Source: Elysia crispata | Taxonomy: Eukaryota; Mollusca; Gastropoda; Plakobranchidae | NCBI GenBank assembly: GCA_033675545.1 | Contig: JAWDGP010005328.1 | Location: 359,501-423,500, forward strand | Direction of reading: 5' to 3' | DNA length: 64,000 bases | Shown: positions 25,901-39,005 of the stretch, one piece after another | Position numbering within the stretch: the stretch's first letter is position 1 | Layout of the letters: each line of letters opens with the position of its first letter | Position numbers and translations under genes: made by a program | The notes under the pieces: generated by a model | The model's database searches: none | What the model was told of the DNA's origin: nothing | Seen by the model: the letters and a program-made list of their open reading frames with translations, nothing else

Positions 25901-28362
25901 GGAAAGTCTTTCTTAGGAGCTTATTTAAAGATTTTAAGTATAAAACCATTGAGAGATTCATCTTATTTTTTGGGTTGATTTTGGTGTATGTATTTGTATA
26001 TAAATGATTCAAAAGTTGTTTTTGTTTTTAATATATGTAATGACCTATTCATCTGGAGAGGAAAAAATGTATTTTTTGCAAGACACAATCACCATGTTTT
26101 TATTAGGATTTTGGTTTGATTAAGCACTTCTATGGACATAATAAAAACTCTCTCCCTGTCTACTTCTTTTTGATAGGAATATTTGGGGTTATTTCCTTCA
26201 ATCTTCTTTTCCAATTACAAAGTTAGAGGTGATGCCCAACAAAGTTGTTAAATGTACATACACATGGAATTACAATAAAACCTTTCCTAGAGGTCTCAAA
26301 TAGTTAGAGGCCATGAACTTTAAAAAAAATTACTACTTTATTGGTATCTAAAAAATAACAACAAACCATGAATTTATGGGACGTTAACCTACTGGAATTG
26401 TAAATTTAGATTTAAGTACGAGAGAATGTCATAGGGAAAAAAAATATGCAATTAGATAAAGTTCCTCTTTAGTATTTGATTTTTATAGATATTTAGAAAT
26501 ACAACACAGCTGCGTATTGAATGATTTGCATACATAAAGGAAGAACAACTTGTGAACGCATCATCTTCAAGGCAAGCTATCAAAGTCTTTACAAGTATAA
26601 ACAAAATACAAAGCCACACAACCATTTCAATATTCAATATACAATATAATATAAACATTTTTTTTTACTGTGTTAATTCAATAATCAAAACATTTGAATT
26701 TATACTCCAATATAATTAGATTGCAATGGTTTTCTTTTTTACTTTTGTAATAAACCTGATGTGAAAAGCATTTAAGGACAGAGTCAAACATTTCTTGACA
26801 CTCAAAGAGCTAACATATCATTTTGAGAAAAACAATTCAGACCCTCACCATTTTAGCTCATTATGAAGACTAAGGTTCTGTTTATAGTTTGTTCACAGTT
26901 GCAATATATCCCTAGGGGGTTCATAATACAAACATTACATATCCCTAAGGGTTGATAATTTAATGACAACATATTTTAATGTGTAAGAGTTTATGTATAA
27001 AAAAAAAGGTGCATTTCTCAAAATCATTAAAAAAATTTAGCTCTCTCAGTGATTAGACCTTTGATGTATTTTTCAAGACATTGTTGCTATTAAACAATTT
27101 TCATGTACCAACAATTGCCGTATCTATCTCTAGAAATCATATAATATGAAAGTTGTAATTTCACACACAGGTTTCTATGACTAGATCTAGATCAAATAAA
27201 CAATCTTGGAGACATTGGATATAAAAAAGGGTAAAATGTTCCTTAAAGATACCACAGGGTTTTCTTCATCTTGAATCATTGGGAGAACATTAGTGATATA
27301 AGGTCCCTTCTCTGTGAAAAGTCTAGAATTTGAACAAATCATTTACCTGGATGCTATTTTACATTCCTATTTGCCTACATGAAGAGATCCTAAAAGTTCT
27401 ATCATTCAAAGATGAAATGTTTGTCTCCACTGTACCACAAAGTTTATTGTTCTCCAAGAAATGTTGAAATCTATGATTAATGAAAAGAAATTAATTAATT
27501 CATATATTTATTCAACTTCAGATGGTCAATGGGCAGTAATTACTTGAACTACTCAATTAACCCATTGTTTTGATTGTTCCCTTTTAATAATGAGTCATGG
27601 ATATTGCAAATAATAGAATAGTTGCTTTGTTGGCTTTTTTTTCCTTAAAAAAGCAATGATGCAGAGTAGCAATGACCTGGAGTATTCCGATCATAATCTA
27701 TAACAATTCATGATATTCACCTGTCAATATCTTGCTGATTCACATTCTCTACCTTTTCAATTTTGGAAAAAATACAGAATATTTATTAAAAAAAAAAATC
27801 TGAGTATTTAAGCATTTTTTAAATATATTGGACATAAAATGTGGAGGATTCACATTTCACAAAGAAAAAAAGGCTAATATATTAAAGAAGAAAAAATTTT
27901 CCAAGTGTTTTTTTTTCTAAGACTATAATTTGGTGGGAGAGACAATTATGTATCACTTTAATTATTCCAGAATGTTAAGTGACTAAAAAAATAAAGCCTG
28001 TTTTTTTAATCATTTGCAAACAAAATAATAAGTCAAGCATGATCTGGTTATTTTGGAAACTAGTGTCAATTTCAATATTTTGACATACTTCAAATGATTT
28101 ATCTAAGAACAATTTTAATCTATTTTTAAAATTCTATTGGAGAAATTTTTTTGCTTCCCTCAATGCATCATTCTTACATATATTAAATCATGAATCACAG
28201 ATGAATGTAAAACACAGGTCATGTAAATCCTTCTGTTCTTATTTCCAAATTGTTTCATGATTGAAATATTTGTTCCTCATAAATCCTGAACAGTATAATT
28301 TCTAATTATAATAGCTTACATGATTTCAAAAAGACATCTTTGGCAGAAAAAGGAAGACAAGA
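19925..28362. other. Gene-free DNA between convergent TRNT1 and PALS1 3' ends
   Basis: Strongly AT-rich, no conserved coding exon on either strand. It should contain both 3' UTRs. Candidate poly(A) signals are ATTAAA at 19984 and AATAAA at 20650 for TRNT1, and minus-strand AATAAA at 27787-27782 for PALS1. The possible piggyBac-like MITE at 21815 is the only structured insertion recognised. Confidence 0.6.
21815..22317. mobile_element. Possible piggyBac-like MITE flanked by TTAA
   Basis: The left end reads TTAACCCCTTGACTG. The right end, reverse-complemented, reads TTAACCACTTCCCTG, so the arms agree at 12 of 15 positions, and both also carry GTAC about ten bases further in. TTAA targets with C-rich CCCTT-type ends are characteristic of piggyBac. 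Inside are a TG run (22078-22103) and CTAGATCT tracts but no ORF. A second candidate right end (TTAACTCTTTGC on the minus strand at 22858) would make the element 1.04 kb. Confidence 0.4.
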
Positions 28363-31300
28363 TCATAAGCTTTCCAGCCAGACCGCAGGTACCCACTGTG
28401 GCTCCATCTCAATTCTGTTGATCTCCTCAAGTAATTCAGCATATGCTCGCTCCAAGTCATTGTTGAAAAGCACAAAGTCAAAGAAGCGTCCATAGATTCC
28501 ATCAATCTCCCTTCCACGATCGATGATGTCTTTCAACTGATCATCCTACAAAAGGACAAAAATGTATTCTTACTACAGCTATACTTGAATGACATCTACT
28601 TTCATTGACATCTCTGACAGCACCACATTTTTTTACACTTTTTCCATGTTTTGTTAGATAAGAAACTGCTGAATCACAGAGATCTTTATTTAAGTTTCAT
28701 CAATTGAGCAATTTGAAGTTTTAAAGACAAAAGGATAAGCTTACCGTAAAAAATCTACCTCTCACTTCTCCTTCCACCTGCAACAGCAATAAAAATGACA
28801 ATCAATGAAAGCATTAGGGGAAAAAATTATTGATATCAATATAATATTGAATAAGAATTGGCTGATATGGCTGATTCAAGAAAAAAAGTTCAAAATAAAG
28901 TCATTTTGATAAAATTCATAAAAACTTCATACCACAGCCCACCATGATGCTCAAAGATGTAAGCCACATTTTTCTACACTTTTTGTTCACTTAAATTTAC
29001 CAGTCTCATCTTTAACAGCCAACTTATCTGAAATGGATAAATGAATAAGCGCCAAATTTGCTTAGAAAGGTTTAGAAATGCTTCTTCCCTCTCATTTCTT
29101 CTTTCCACAAGCTTTAAAAAACATGACTTTCTTTGTGAAACAGAGCATAGTTTAAAACATTCCTTTGATAAAACTTTATTTAAATTCTTTTTATGACTGC
29201 TGGATAGGGCAAAGCTGGCTCCTTATCGAGGGATTGATTGGTAATTAATAGTTTATAAAAATTTACATATCTATTAAGCCATAATCTGTCATTAACCTAC
29301 CATAGGAGAAGCTTTGTCCAATTGATCTTGCAGCTGTCTTAATTTCTCCAAGTTTGGTGGACAAACAAAGACAATGTAGGGTTTTAGATCTGAAGCCCTG
29401 ATAATTTTTAAAGTCTGCAAAATGAAAGAGACAATAAAGCACATCAACAGATACAAAGAGTCTTCTCTGAACAAATTGATTTGAGTCAATTTGTCACATA
29501 TATATATATTCAAGTTATATGCCTTAAACAATGTTTTGTTTTCCTTCCAAATAAATTTTTAGTAATCAAACATCAAATCTCTAAGTTAGCCACCCTGAAC
29601 TAATTTCATTCTTTTTTTAATTTTGTTTTGTTTTGTTTTGTTTTATATATTATAAGAAGGTAACTCTTTTTTTAAAAAGTATGCATAACTGAAATGAATT
29701 TGTTATCCGTGCCTAACTGTACCTCTGGCTGCATCTTAAGCAGACAAACTTTTCCTTGTGCCACCACATCACGAATAGAGCTGAAGGAAGTGCCATAAAG
29801 GTTTTTTTGGTGATCTCCATATTCAACAAATTGTCCTTGCTGAATCATGCTGTTAAAGAGGTCTCGAGAGATGTGGTGATAGGCATTTCCCTCAACCTCA
29901 TTCTCTCTTAGAAGTCGTGTTGTATCTAGAATTTTAATAAGACATGGATTACCAACAAAGATGAATAAATAATCCGAATGCAAAAATGTTATGTCATCAC
30001 TAATATGTTTAAAAGCAATTTCTGATTATCAGATCTTTTAAATGTTTTCTTACATTTTCTGGTTGTCTGAAAACAACCTCTGTTTTCAGACAGTTAAAAA
30101 ATCTTTCACAGTATACTCTCTGATTTGTAAGTAGACCTTTTGGTATAAATATAACAGACAATGCAACATACGAGGGATGGGTGTTCCAAATCTGTCAGGA
30201 TCTGTATCTAGCAGTCTTTGCTGAAGTTCATTCCTCCCCACATTTGAGGGCCCTATGAGCACAATAGGTCGTTTACGATTTGGTTGAGGGTAGTACTTTG
30301 CAATCTCCTCATAAGTAAGTATTTCCTCTGAATCTGTTTGAAGTAGAATAATGATGAACAAAGTTAATTTTTAAAAAATAAATACTTTTCTTAAAATAAA
30401 AAGGCGCACATGACATTTTGCTGTTGACTTTCTTCTTGTTAGTGGCCACAAACTTATGTATGTTGAAAGTGCCACAGAGAGATTGAATAATTTTTAATAA
30501 ACTGTTCAAAAACAAATATGTTTGATTGTGTAAGCCCATTTAGAGAGGCCACAATGCAGAATACACTCACCTTCTGATGATCCATTGTAAAGACTTTTCT
30601 TTTTCTTTTTCTTCCTCTCTTTCCGTCCACAAGCACAGACCCTCCCTTTCCTTTTGTTCTCTTTCTTTTCCTCAGCACGTCTTAATAACTCTCGTCTGCA
30701 ATTAAAAGAAAATATGGTCAATTTTTATAATTTCAACAGCTCCCTTTAAAATATATGACAAGCAGACGCCAGTTTGTTGGTTCTTTGTCTAAAAGCTTCA
30801 TTTTCATTTGTTGGAGGAAATGATTTTTAAGCTGAGTAAGGAGATTGGTATTCAATAGAAGTAAAGGAGATAAAAATATAGAGAATAAGCAAATGTCTAG
30901 CAAGCTGGGAGAACTTGAAACATATCAAATTTCAAAAGGCTTTAAGCTGAAACATAAGACCTGAAAATAACTGGAATAAGCCACATGCACGTATTTGGTT
31001 TTGCTACCAAAGGTTTTTTTTAAGCTCATGTCAACTTCTGTTAATAAAAGAAAGTTTCAAGGTATTACTTTTTCAGCATCACGTCATTTTCTTTTTGTAA
31101 ATTATTTGAACAGCTGTTGCACCCTGACATTTTAGTTTTTCAATGACAGTACTCACTGCTCTGTAAACGTGTTACTGGGAATAAGTCCTGCAAGTGACTG
31201 GTCCTCCTCCTCTCCCTCACGAAAAGCCTGCCACCAGTTTGGATCCTCTAGGGCTGTAGCATGAAGAATGTCCCCACCATGGAAGCTGATCCCCAATTCT

Positions 31301-33480
31301 CTGCATGGAATGTACGGGTCTTCTTCAGGATCATATGAAAAGAGTGCTCGCAAATGCATCTGGATGATCAGAGATTGAAGAAATAACACATAATGAGTTA
31401 AAGCTTTTGGGAACATGTTTGGTACCAGCTTCTATGATTGAGAAAAGAAAAGAAACAGAAAAACAGCCAGTTTGCCATCTTGATTGCCTATTGCTATTGA
31501 CCCAAAATGTGATAGACTTGTGTCTGTTAATGGCTCTATTTCATGGATTTGTGATTCTATATTGATCAAAATACATATCTGTTCCAAATTGTTTCAAAGA
31601 GATTAATATAAATCGGTGGTTTCATTGCATAATTTAAAAATTTATTAGGTTCATGATCTAAATATAAATTTTAGAAACCTTAAGTGCAAGATGTATTTTC
31701 AAAATGATTTTTTTTAATGTACAAGTAGAAAATAATCATGGATATTATACACACTTTATTTCACAATGTAAAACATTTCTTTGCCTTTAATCCAGACAAT
31801 TTAGTAGATATATCCCTTCAAAAAAAAAAAAAAACCTTTGGTGCAAGACAGAAAAGTTGTGCAGTTTTACAGCAATTTATTGACTTCCTGATCTATTCAT
31901 TATGGGAGGCAAGGGGGGATGGGTGATTTCCTTATGCCAAAGTTTTATTTGTCTTCTTGTAAGTCATTCTCTTGACATTTGCAATAGGCAAATTCAAACC
32001 TTGGAAAAAGAATGGTTGAAATCTATAACGTGCCAGTTGGTATTGGAAGTAAAGGCAAAAGTTGCTTAGATTAGTTGAATACCTACCACTTTATTCAACC
32101 TAGGGGTGTTGTTCATAGCTGGGCTGTGGCCAGGAATAATCATGAAGGTGATAGTTCCTGACATATTTGCCTGTCGAAAAAACAATGAATACTTGTCAGT
32201 TTAACTATTAAATAGTATTATTTATTTTTCTCTTCTTCTACTATATCACGAAAATTCTTGAATGAATTCTTTAAAACTTCACCTTGAGATTACCCCTTCA
32301 TTGGGCAAAACAATTTCTGAAAAATGCTAGCAAAGCATTATAATTTAAACTATTTCATCTACTAAAGTTCTTTAAGTTTTAAGAAAAAAAAAGTAGCACG
32401 AAGTTCATAGGGCAGTCACTAAAGAAACAATGGATTTATTTTCTTACAAGAATAGAAAAGCAATATTCACCATTAATGATTAAAAAATTTTTTTGAAAGA
32501 TCAATGCAATGCCATGCAATATGGAATGGAACTGAAATTTATTTACCTTCAAAAAGTGTTCATCAGAAATTCCAACACAATAAGTAAATATTTGCCTTTA
32601 CCAGTTCAGTTGTTAAAAGACACCATCAACTTTTAAATGAGTAACTGGCATATCAAAATTCTCACCAGCATCTCTGAGACATCATTAATGTTTCTTCCTC
32701 TCATGTCTACACCATTGACTTCTAAAATTTCGTCACCTTCATGCAAAAGCCCTATTAGTGAAAAGTGGATAAATTAAAGCAAAGGTAAATATGAAAAACA
32801 TATTTAAAAAGTGGCATGATTTGTATAAAAATAGATTTCTGTGCCTAGAAAATTCATATACAGATCAGTCATAAGACCAGATGATCAATTCTGGTAATCA
32901 ATCTTATAGCAAGATCCTTGTTTAACATGTTATTTTAAGCAGTAATTGAAAAAAAAATAGGTAAGAATACAGCATTACGAGCCTTCAGTTCAGAGTTAAC
33001 TTTTAATTTTTTTAAACCATCATTTCCTACAAATGATTAAGACTGCAGGAGCTGTTGGTATCAACTTTGATAATTGTTTGAATGAAAATTATCCATAGTA
33101 CAATAGTTACCTTGCATTAAACATTAAATGCTGAATTCTTCTTTATCATAGAGATTTTCTTCCAAACGATTATGATACTGCTATCAATTATATTAGTGAA
33201 GATGTGAAGCCATAAAACAGTTGAAAGGTCAATACTGTTAAAACCTATGACGATGGTGTAAGAAATTAACAAATTTTACCACTCTTTTCTGCAGCTCCTC
33301 CTTTCACTATGCGGCCAATTATCACACTTTCTCCTTCATTCTTGACTGTGGCTCCCTGGAAAAAAGTCACAGTAATTTTAAACTTTTGCTTCCCTAAAAA
33401 GTGATGGTATGCCTAAAAAAAAAAAAAAAAAAGGGGGGGGGGGGAGATGAGATTAACAATAAATTAAACTTAAATATGAA

Positions 33481-33522
<42 letters not shown>

Positions 33523-36500
33523 TGTTGCTTTTTCTTCTTTAATAGTCACTCTGAAAATTTTATGATTTCATTTGATTTTTAATAAAATCACATACCAAGT
33601 GCTCATTTGTTTTCTCCAAGTGTATGATTTTGACACTGTCTTCCCCATACTGCACAAGAGGATAATCAATAGGATCACCCTGTAGATTTGCCTCATCTGC
33701 TGCTTGTAGGACTTGCGCTGCTGTAGCATCATGTGCTTCTAAAAGGTTCTGGAATTGAGTACAACGGTGAGAGACAAAGAAATCAGATTAATTTTAGGGT
33801 GCATTGTGATACTGTGATGTTAATTTGATAAAATTGACATTTAGGTTAATTGATGAGTATGATAATGTTGCTTTTGAAAAAAAAAATTAAAAAAAAAAAA
33901 AAAGAACAGAAAAGAAGACACTTCAATGCATTACTCTTAATTTTGAGTATCAAAAGTGTAGACTCAAACATGCCAATAAAACTAATTTTTTCAAGGTAAG
34001 TGGAAGTTTTTAGTCTCATACAAAAAACTGCTCCTGTTCAGCATTTGTTGATAAAACCGCACCATTTTAAGACATCAAGAGTTACTAAGAAATATACTTA
34101 TGTTGGATGTGAAAAAAAGTCTCAAATAACCTCTTCTTTATCTTAAAATCTGATCTCATATGCTGCAAACATTGATGAGATTTGACCAAAATGCTTTTCC
34201 TACTACCAGGAAAAATAAGATAACTAAATTTACATGATAATAAAATACAACACAAAGAGAGCATGTGGAAACTCATCTAGTCACCTTCATGTGGGGTTTA
34301 TTAAGTAGTGATAGTAGCTCTTGAGCAGGCATACTGTGAGGGTTGTGGGAAGTATAATGGTGAACCTCTGCATGCATCTCTGTCCCCTCATCAGTGAGAG
34401 GTTTTGCTGGGGGAGACCGACCTGTGATAACCACAAGCTGAGCATGGGAGATGAGAATACATAAAATTAGTATTCTAGGAAAGAGTGCATCAAATCCAAA
34501 ATTGAACTATACCAGGTCATAAGTAAATACTTCAATTAATAGTTTTTCTCATTTTATTCCACTACTACCTATGGGTTTTTTTTTTTATTTTTCTTATACT
34601 TTAAATCATCGCTATATACTCTAAAATCATAATTACCATGGAATGAGTGTTAAAATCCTATGATCTCAATATTAAGAGGTAAGTTGAACACATTCTTAAG
34701 TTTAACTTTCATCTTTGTTCTAACAAAATTTGTGGATTTTGTACTTAAATCTGTATTAATATTAAAAAAGGGAAAAAAAAAAGAAAGAAGAGAAACAAAT
34801 CATTCAATTCAAAAGAAGGAGCTTGGGGTTGTCATCTTTTCTTTCTACAGTTTACTTCAGTAACTATACATTCACATGATTCAGGCACAAACCTGATGAT
34901 GGAGATTCACAGCTTGTTGAAACTGATCATTCTGGAAGAGTGATCTCAAGTAAGAGATGTACTTCTGGTCCTCAGGGCTTGTAAGGCAGTTACGTAGGTA
35001 GTGAAGATTGGAAAACAGATCCTCCACACCTGTTATATGACATAAACCGAAAGATAGGTTGATTTTTAAAGTCCTCCTAGATATATTTGCAAGTTGCTTT
35101 TTTTTCTTTAATAATCACTCTGAAATTTTATGATATCACTAAGCCTATCTTATAAGTACAACCCCAAATTAATAGTTTAAAAAGTACATATTTCAGAGAA
35201 CTAGCTTCTGGAGAAAAACAAAACGATCAAACATATTTTTTTCATAACCCTAGCACCAACCGGATTTTCCTAAGAAAATTGCTCCACAAAAGTAATTCAT
35301 GTGCCACTTAGAGGAATTGTCAAGAACAAAATCTGCTGGTGTGTGTCAAATCTTCAATGGTCAAATGTTCTAAGACTATTTTCTGAATAATGTCAGAGCC
35401 TCACCAATATTCTTTTTTAAGTAGGGTTCTTCAATCATTTCATCTGAGTCCCTTCTGAGGTTGAGTCTTGTATGGCTGAAGTCCACATCATCATCATCAT
35501 CATCCAACCTCTCTTCATCGTTGTACGCTGTGTTGACAAATCCATGTGACATGGCAGCTACCTGCCTCCTGTTCTCTTCTAGGGCCTGTAGTTTCTTTGA
35601 GCCCCTTAATGATGCCCTTAAGAAATCTTGCTCTGCTTGCTGCCTGCTTTCCTCTTCTCTGCGTTTCTAAAAAAAGAAATGATAGTCATTTATTTCAATT
35701 TGTTCCGAGTTTCTAAAAGTATCCTTCATAAGTAAAGCTTTTATACAAAGTTTCAACAATGATACCTGTACAAACTTTTATGAAAGCAAATTGTCTTTCT
35801 AAAAGTGACCTATGAAAAAAATACCATTTGATGTTACTCCCATTTAATACATTCTTAAAATAACAATCATTTTGTTTTGTTTTTTGTTTTTTTTTTGTCT
35901 TACCATTAGTGTGAAATGAGCAATTTTTTAAGAACATTTCTGTGCTGACAGATAACTGTTTCTGATGCATACATATGACTGCCAAACTTGTGCATCAATA
36001 AGAGTTGAAAGTTATTTTTTCATCTATTTGTTTTGATTGTATATCAATTGTTAAGACACGATAACAACAGTATTGTAGAAACATATACAAATAAAGAAGA
36101 AAAAATTCAATTGCAAGCTTACTTTCAAGTCCTCCTGGTGCCGATGAAGTCTCTCTAGCTCGTCTGCTGTAGGCTGCATGTGCTGGTGATGGTGACTTCC
36201 AGGGCTAAGAGAATTTTGTGAATAGGGGGTTCCATTTCCTTTTCCCCCTCCTTTGCTGTGATGAGTTGGGGATGTTGCTGCTGAGGATTGTGGTGGTGGG
36301 TAACGAGGGGGAGATTTCACGCTGGCTACAAAGTTTTCTGGAACGTCTATGGCCATTTCTCGGTGGGGACCTGGATCATCCATGTCGAACGCTGTGCTGT
36401 CTCTACTTCCAGGATGGTAGTAGCTGTAATGATACTGGTCGGATCGGTGATTACCTAATGCATTGACATAACCCTCAAGCCTGCCATTCAAGAGTTCACT

Positions 36501-39005
36501 GCTGCCATTGCCCCTGCCATTGCCCATCATATAGTCATGACTGTTGATAATGGTGTTGGCTGGCTCAGTGTCTGGGCTCGAACTCTCAGCTTTGCTTCTC
36601 CGCTTGCCTTGAGAGGATATGGCCAAAAAGTAAATATATTTTTATATAAAAGTCTTCAATATTCAACTTTAACTGCTGATACTCACCATAAACATTTGGC
36701 ACACAGCAAACCTGCATTACTTTCCTAAAATTCCTTAATAAAACATAACTATGTTTGATGATGCATGTTCAGGTTTGGTACACTATTAAGTTCTGCACAT
36801 TGTGCAGCAGTATTTGAAGCTTTAAAAAAAAACACATTCACTTTGAGGTTTTTAGATTTAGATCTTTTCACTGTCGCTGTGCATATTAACTTTGCAGGCA
36901 ATTGTTAAGCATTAAGAGAAAGAAGTGACAAAAGTTTCATATTTTTTTCCTCTCTTTGTCCTACAGAACAAGGAACTGAAGAAAGCTCCCACAAATAGTT
37001 TAAATACTTTACCTTTGTTCTTTCTGCCAGATTCTTTGTCCCTTATGCCATTCATTTCATACCACTCTTGCTCTGCCCCACCCCCGTTTGTTGTTGATGC
37101 TTCTCCATTGGAGCCATGGTTTGTCTTCTTTTTCTTTTCACCTGGCATTGGGCTGCTGCTTTCTAAAATGAAAGGCAATAATACCATTTAATTTTAAATA
37201 AGTTACCAAGTTCTCGTCAGAAAATATGGATGGAGAAGAGAGAAAAAAGAGAACGAAGGGAAGAGGGAGGAAAGAAAAAAGAGAGGGAGAGTTGTGCCTT
37301 ATAGAAAGGACCCCAGGGATACAAATGTACTGGTAAAATCTAAAACTTGTTTCAATTTGACAAAAAATATTTATTTTATAACAGCTTCTTCACCCCGCAT
37401 ATATTTCAGCATTCTGATGAAAAACTGAATTAGACTAGAATTTTATCATCTACTCACCAGGTTTAAAAAAAAAAGAGTTTTAGAGCAGGCAAACCTAATT
37501 CACCAATGTTATTGTGAAGTCTGTACATGGTTTGAGACAAATTCAAACCGAACTTCACATGACTGCACCCTAAGAACTATCTCTGAACTATCAACAGTCA
37601 CTGACTTATGGCAAAAAAAAAAAATGTCTCCCTTTGTGATAAGCAATCGATTCAGTTTGTTGCAAACTCATCAATACTAGGTTTGTAAATTAGAAATGCA
37701 CTATGAAAAGCCAACTCAAATTTAATAAAACAAGGATGATCAACTCATTAGATTTAAGCCATGAAAAGATTCCTACATCTTCATAACATGCAGGACTACA
37801 ACTTTATATTTCAAGTTTGCTTCCCTTTATGGCACAAAGAACAGGAGGAGAGTGTTGAATGAAAGGTAATGCTTTGTGACACATATGTTCTAGAAAACTT
37901 GACATCAGCTCTTTGAAGGTCAATCACCCAAAAATATATACAGATTTTTAACAAGTGTTAACAGATATGTATTTTATCTAACTTTACAAGTAGAGATTGG
38001 ACGGACTAGGAGAAGTAAGCCTCATGCACTCATAAGGTGTAAATAAGCATCCCCATATTGAGAGCAAAATTGTCCAGATCTTATCACATCTCTATACACT
38101 AAACAGTGCTATAGAAGGGTGAACAGTGTGAACATTTGGGTGTTTGGCCTACAGTACTATACTTGCCAAGAGAAAAATTTGTGTAGGGGCACTTCTGTAA
38201 AACTTGGCAAGACCAGATTTTGAACCCTAGATAGCATGGTATAGATTTAAAATGTGTCTTTAGACTTTGATGCTATTGAAAATTATTCAATATAACCAGA
38301 AAGTTGAAAAAATAAAACAGAAACTCAAAGCAAAAAAATGTCCACAATCTTGCTGCTCTAGGGCATTTCTTTCGACAGAATGGAGTGATCTATTTGTAGG
38401 CCATTCCGCCAGCAAGAGCCATGCTGTTGTTAAGAAGATTTAAAGAGACTTTATAAAGTTCATTCCCCCACCTGATCGAAGTGCCTGCTGTATTTGTGAA
38501 AATGAACCGTAAACTGGGTTGTCAATTAGAGTGTACTCCTCCTCCAAGTCCTCTGGCAAATAATCCTCTGGATTGGTTTTCTTCTTTTTCCTGCTATTGT
38601 TACTTTTGGTGGATTTAGTCTTTGATTCCGAGCCTTTCTTGGCCTTGTTGTTTTTAGGTTCTCTCACACTGTGTTCGAAAGGACTAGAATCGGCACTGCT
38701 ATTACTGCTGGGTGGCAGGGAATTGATGCTAGAGTTCGTAGTGACAGCAGATCGCCCAGTTGTATAAGATGGACTGCCAGAATGAGTACGAGGATCAGTT
38801 CTGTTGGATCTCGGAGAATGGGCAGCCCTGTTAGGTGAGGTGTTGCTGTAAGATCCAGTGGTTGTGACGCCAGGTGATGCAGCACAAACCTGGGTCATAT
38901 CCACTGCTTGCACCTGCTGGCTTGCGGTGAAGCAATCCAGTCTTTCCCTGGCCTCATCTTCCACGGCAATCACATAGGCATTGTGCACTTTAGTGATGTT
39001 AGATA
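28363..39005 (-). CDS. PALS1: PALS1/MPP5/Stardust MAGUK polarity scaffold (5' end unresolved)
   Basis: Seventeen coding exons in phase: 39005-38472, 37162-37013, 36607-36123, 35666-35405, 35029-34893, 34437-34285, 33748-33596, 33355-33280, 32751-32666, 32170-32087, 31359-31157, 30695-30571, 30333-30172, 29925-29723, 29414-29301, 28777-28745 and 28545-28363 (TGA). They give at least 1046 residues; human PALS1 has 675. Domain order: low-complexity Ser/Lys N-terminus; HREMAIDVP (about 36342-36368), matching the Par6-binding conserved region; a coiled charged stretch ([18 protein letters not shown]); two L27 domains (35029-34893; 34437-33596); PDZ (end of 33748-33596 through 32087); SH3 (31359-31157, [15 protein letters not shown]); a basic hook (KERKKKKKK); and a guanylate-kinase domain with [10 protein letters not shown], lacking the P-loop lysine and so probably non-catalytic, ending [13 protein letters not shown]. 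In animals the protein links Crumbs to PATJ and Par6 at apical junctions. The first listed exon needs one nucleotide from an upstream exon. A good-context internal ATG lies at 38898. Confidence 0.92.
28745..28777 (-). CDS. PALS1: 33-nt microexon in PALS1 guanylate-kinase domain
   Basis: The acceptor TTGCAG precedes GTGGAAGG and the donor is ACG|GTAAGC, giving 11 codons ([11 protein letters not shown]), phase 0 on both sides. It joins ...DKASPM to DDQLKDII, at the place where other PALS1 proteins have a short Gly/Arg/Tyr-containing linker before the E-E-L-x-x-I-I helix. The following exon would join in frame without it, so it is a candidate for regulated inclusion. Confidence 0.75.
30064..30092. 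other. Perfect 12-bp stem hairpin in PALS1 intron
   Basis: TGTCTGAAAACA and TGTTTTCAGACA pair perfectly around a 5-base loop, inside the intron between the exons at 29925 and 30172. It is 80 bases from the donor. It may be structural or a chance palindrome; it is too short for a microRNA precursor. Confidence 0.7.
33417..33521. repeat. A17-G10 tract and (TA)19 microsatellite in PALS1 intron
   Basis: The A/G tract is at 33417-33444 and the TA run at 33483-33520. Both lie inside the intron between the exons at 33355 and 33596. Confidence 0.95.
38472..39005 (-). CDS. PALS1: PALS1 N-terminal exon encoding Ser/Asn/Lys-rich extension with NPVY motif
   Basis: This 534-nt exon, acceptor CAG at 39008-39006 and donor GTGGGG at 38471, is the most upstream PALS1 exon I can tie to the gene by phase. 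Its 177 full codons start [11 protein letters not shown], pass through a Ser/Thr/Asn/Pro-rich stretch and a lysine run, and end with [20 protein letters not shown] resembles the IDNPMF motif of vertebrate PALS1 and is an NPxY-type PTB ligand. Both borders are phase 1, so it can be skipped without frame change. The in-frame ATG at 38898-38896 (G at -3) is a possible start. An out-of-frame ATG-CCT-ATG-TGA mini-ORF lies earlier in the exon and would act as an upstream ORF if this part is not translated. Confidence 0.7.

Noticed and set aside
38161..38211. CTTGCCAAG...CTTGGCAAG inverted repeat in a PALS1 intron
   Set aside because: Nine-base arms with a 33-base loop and no target duplication; compatible with chance.
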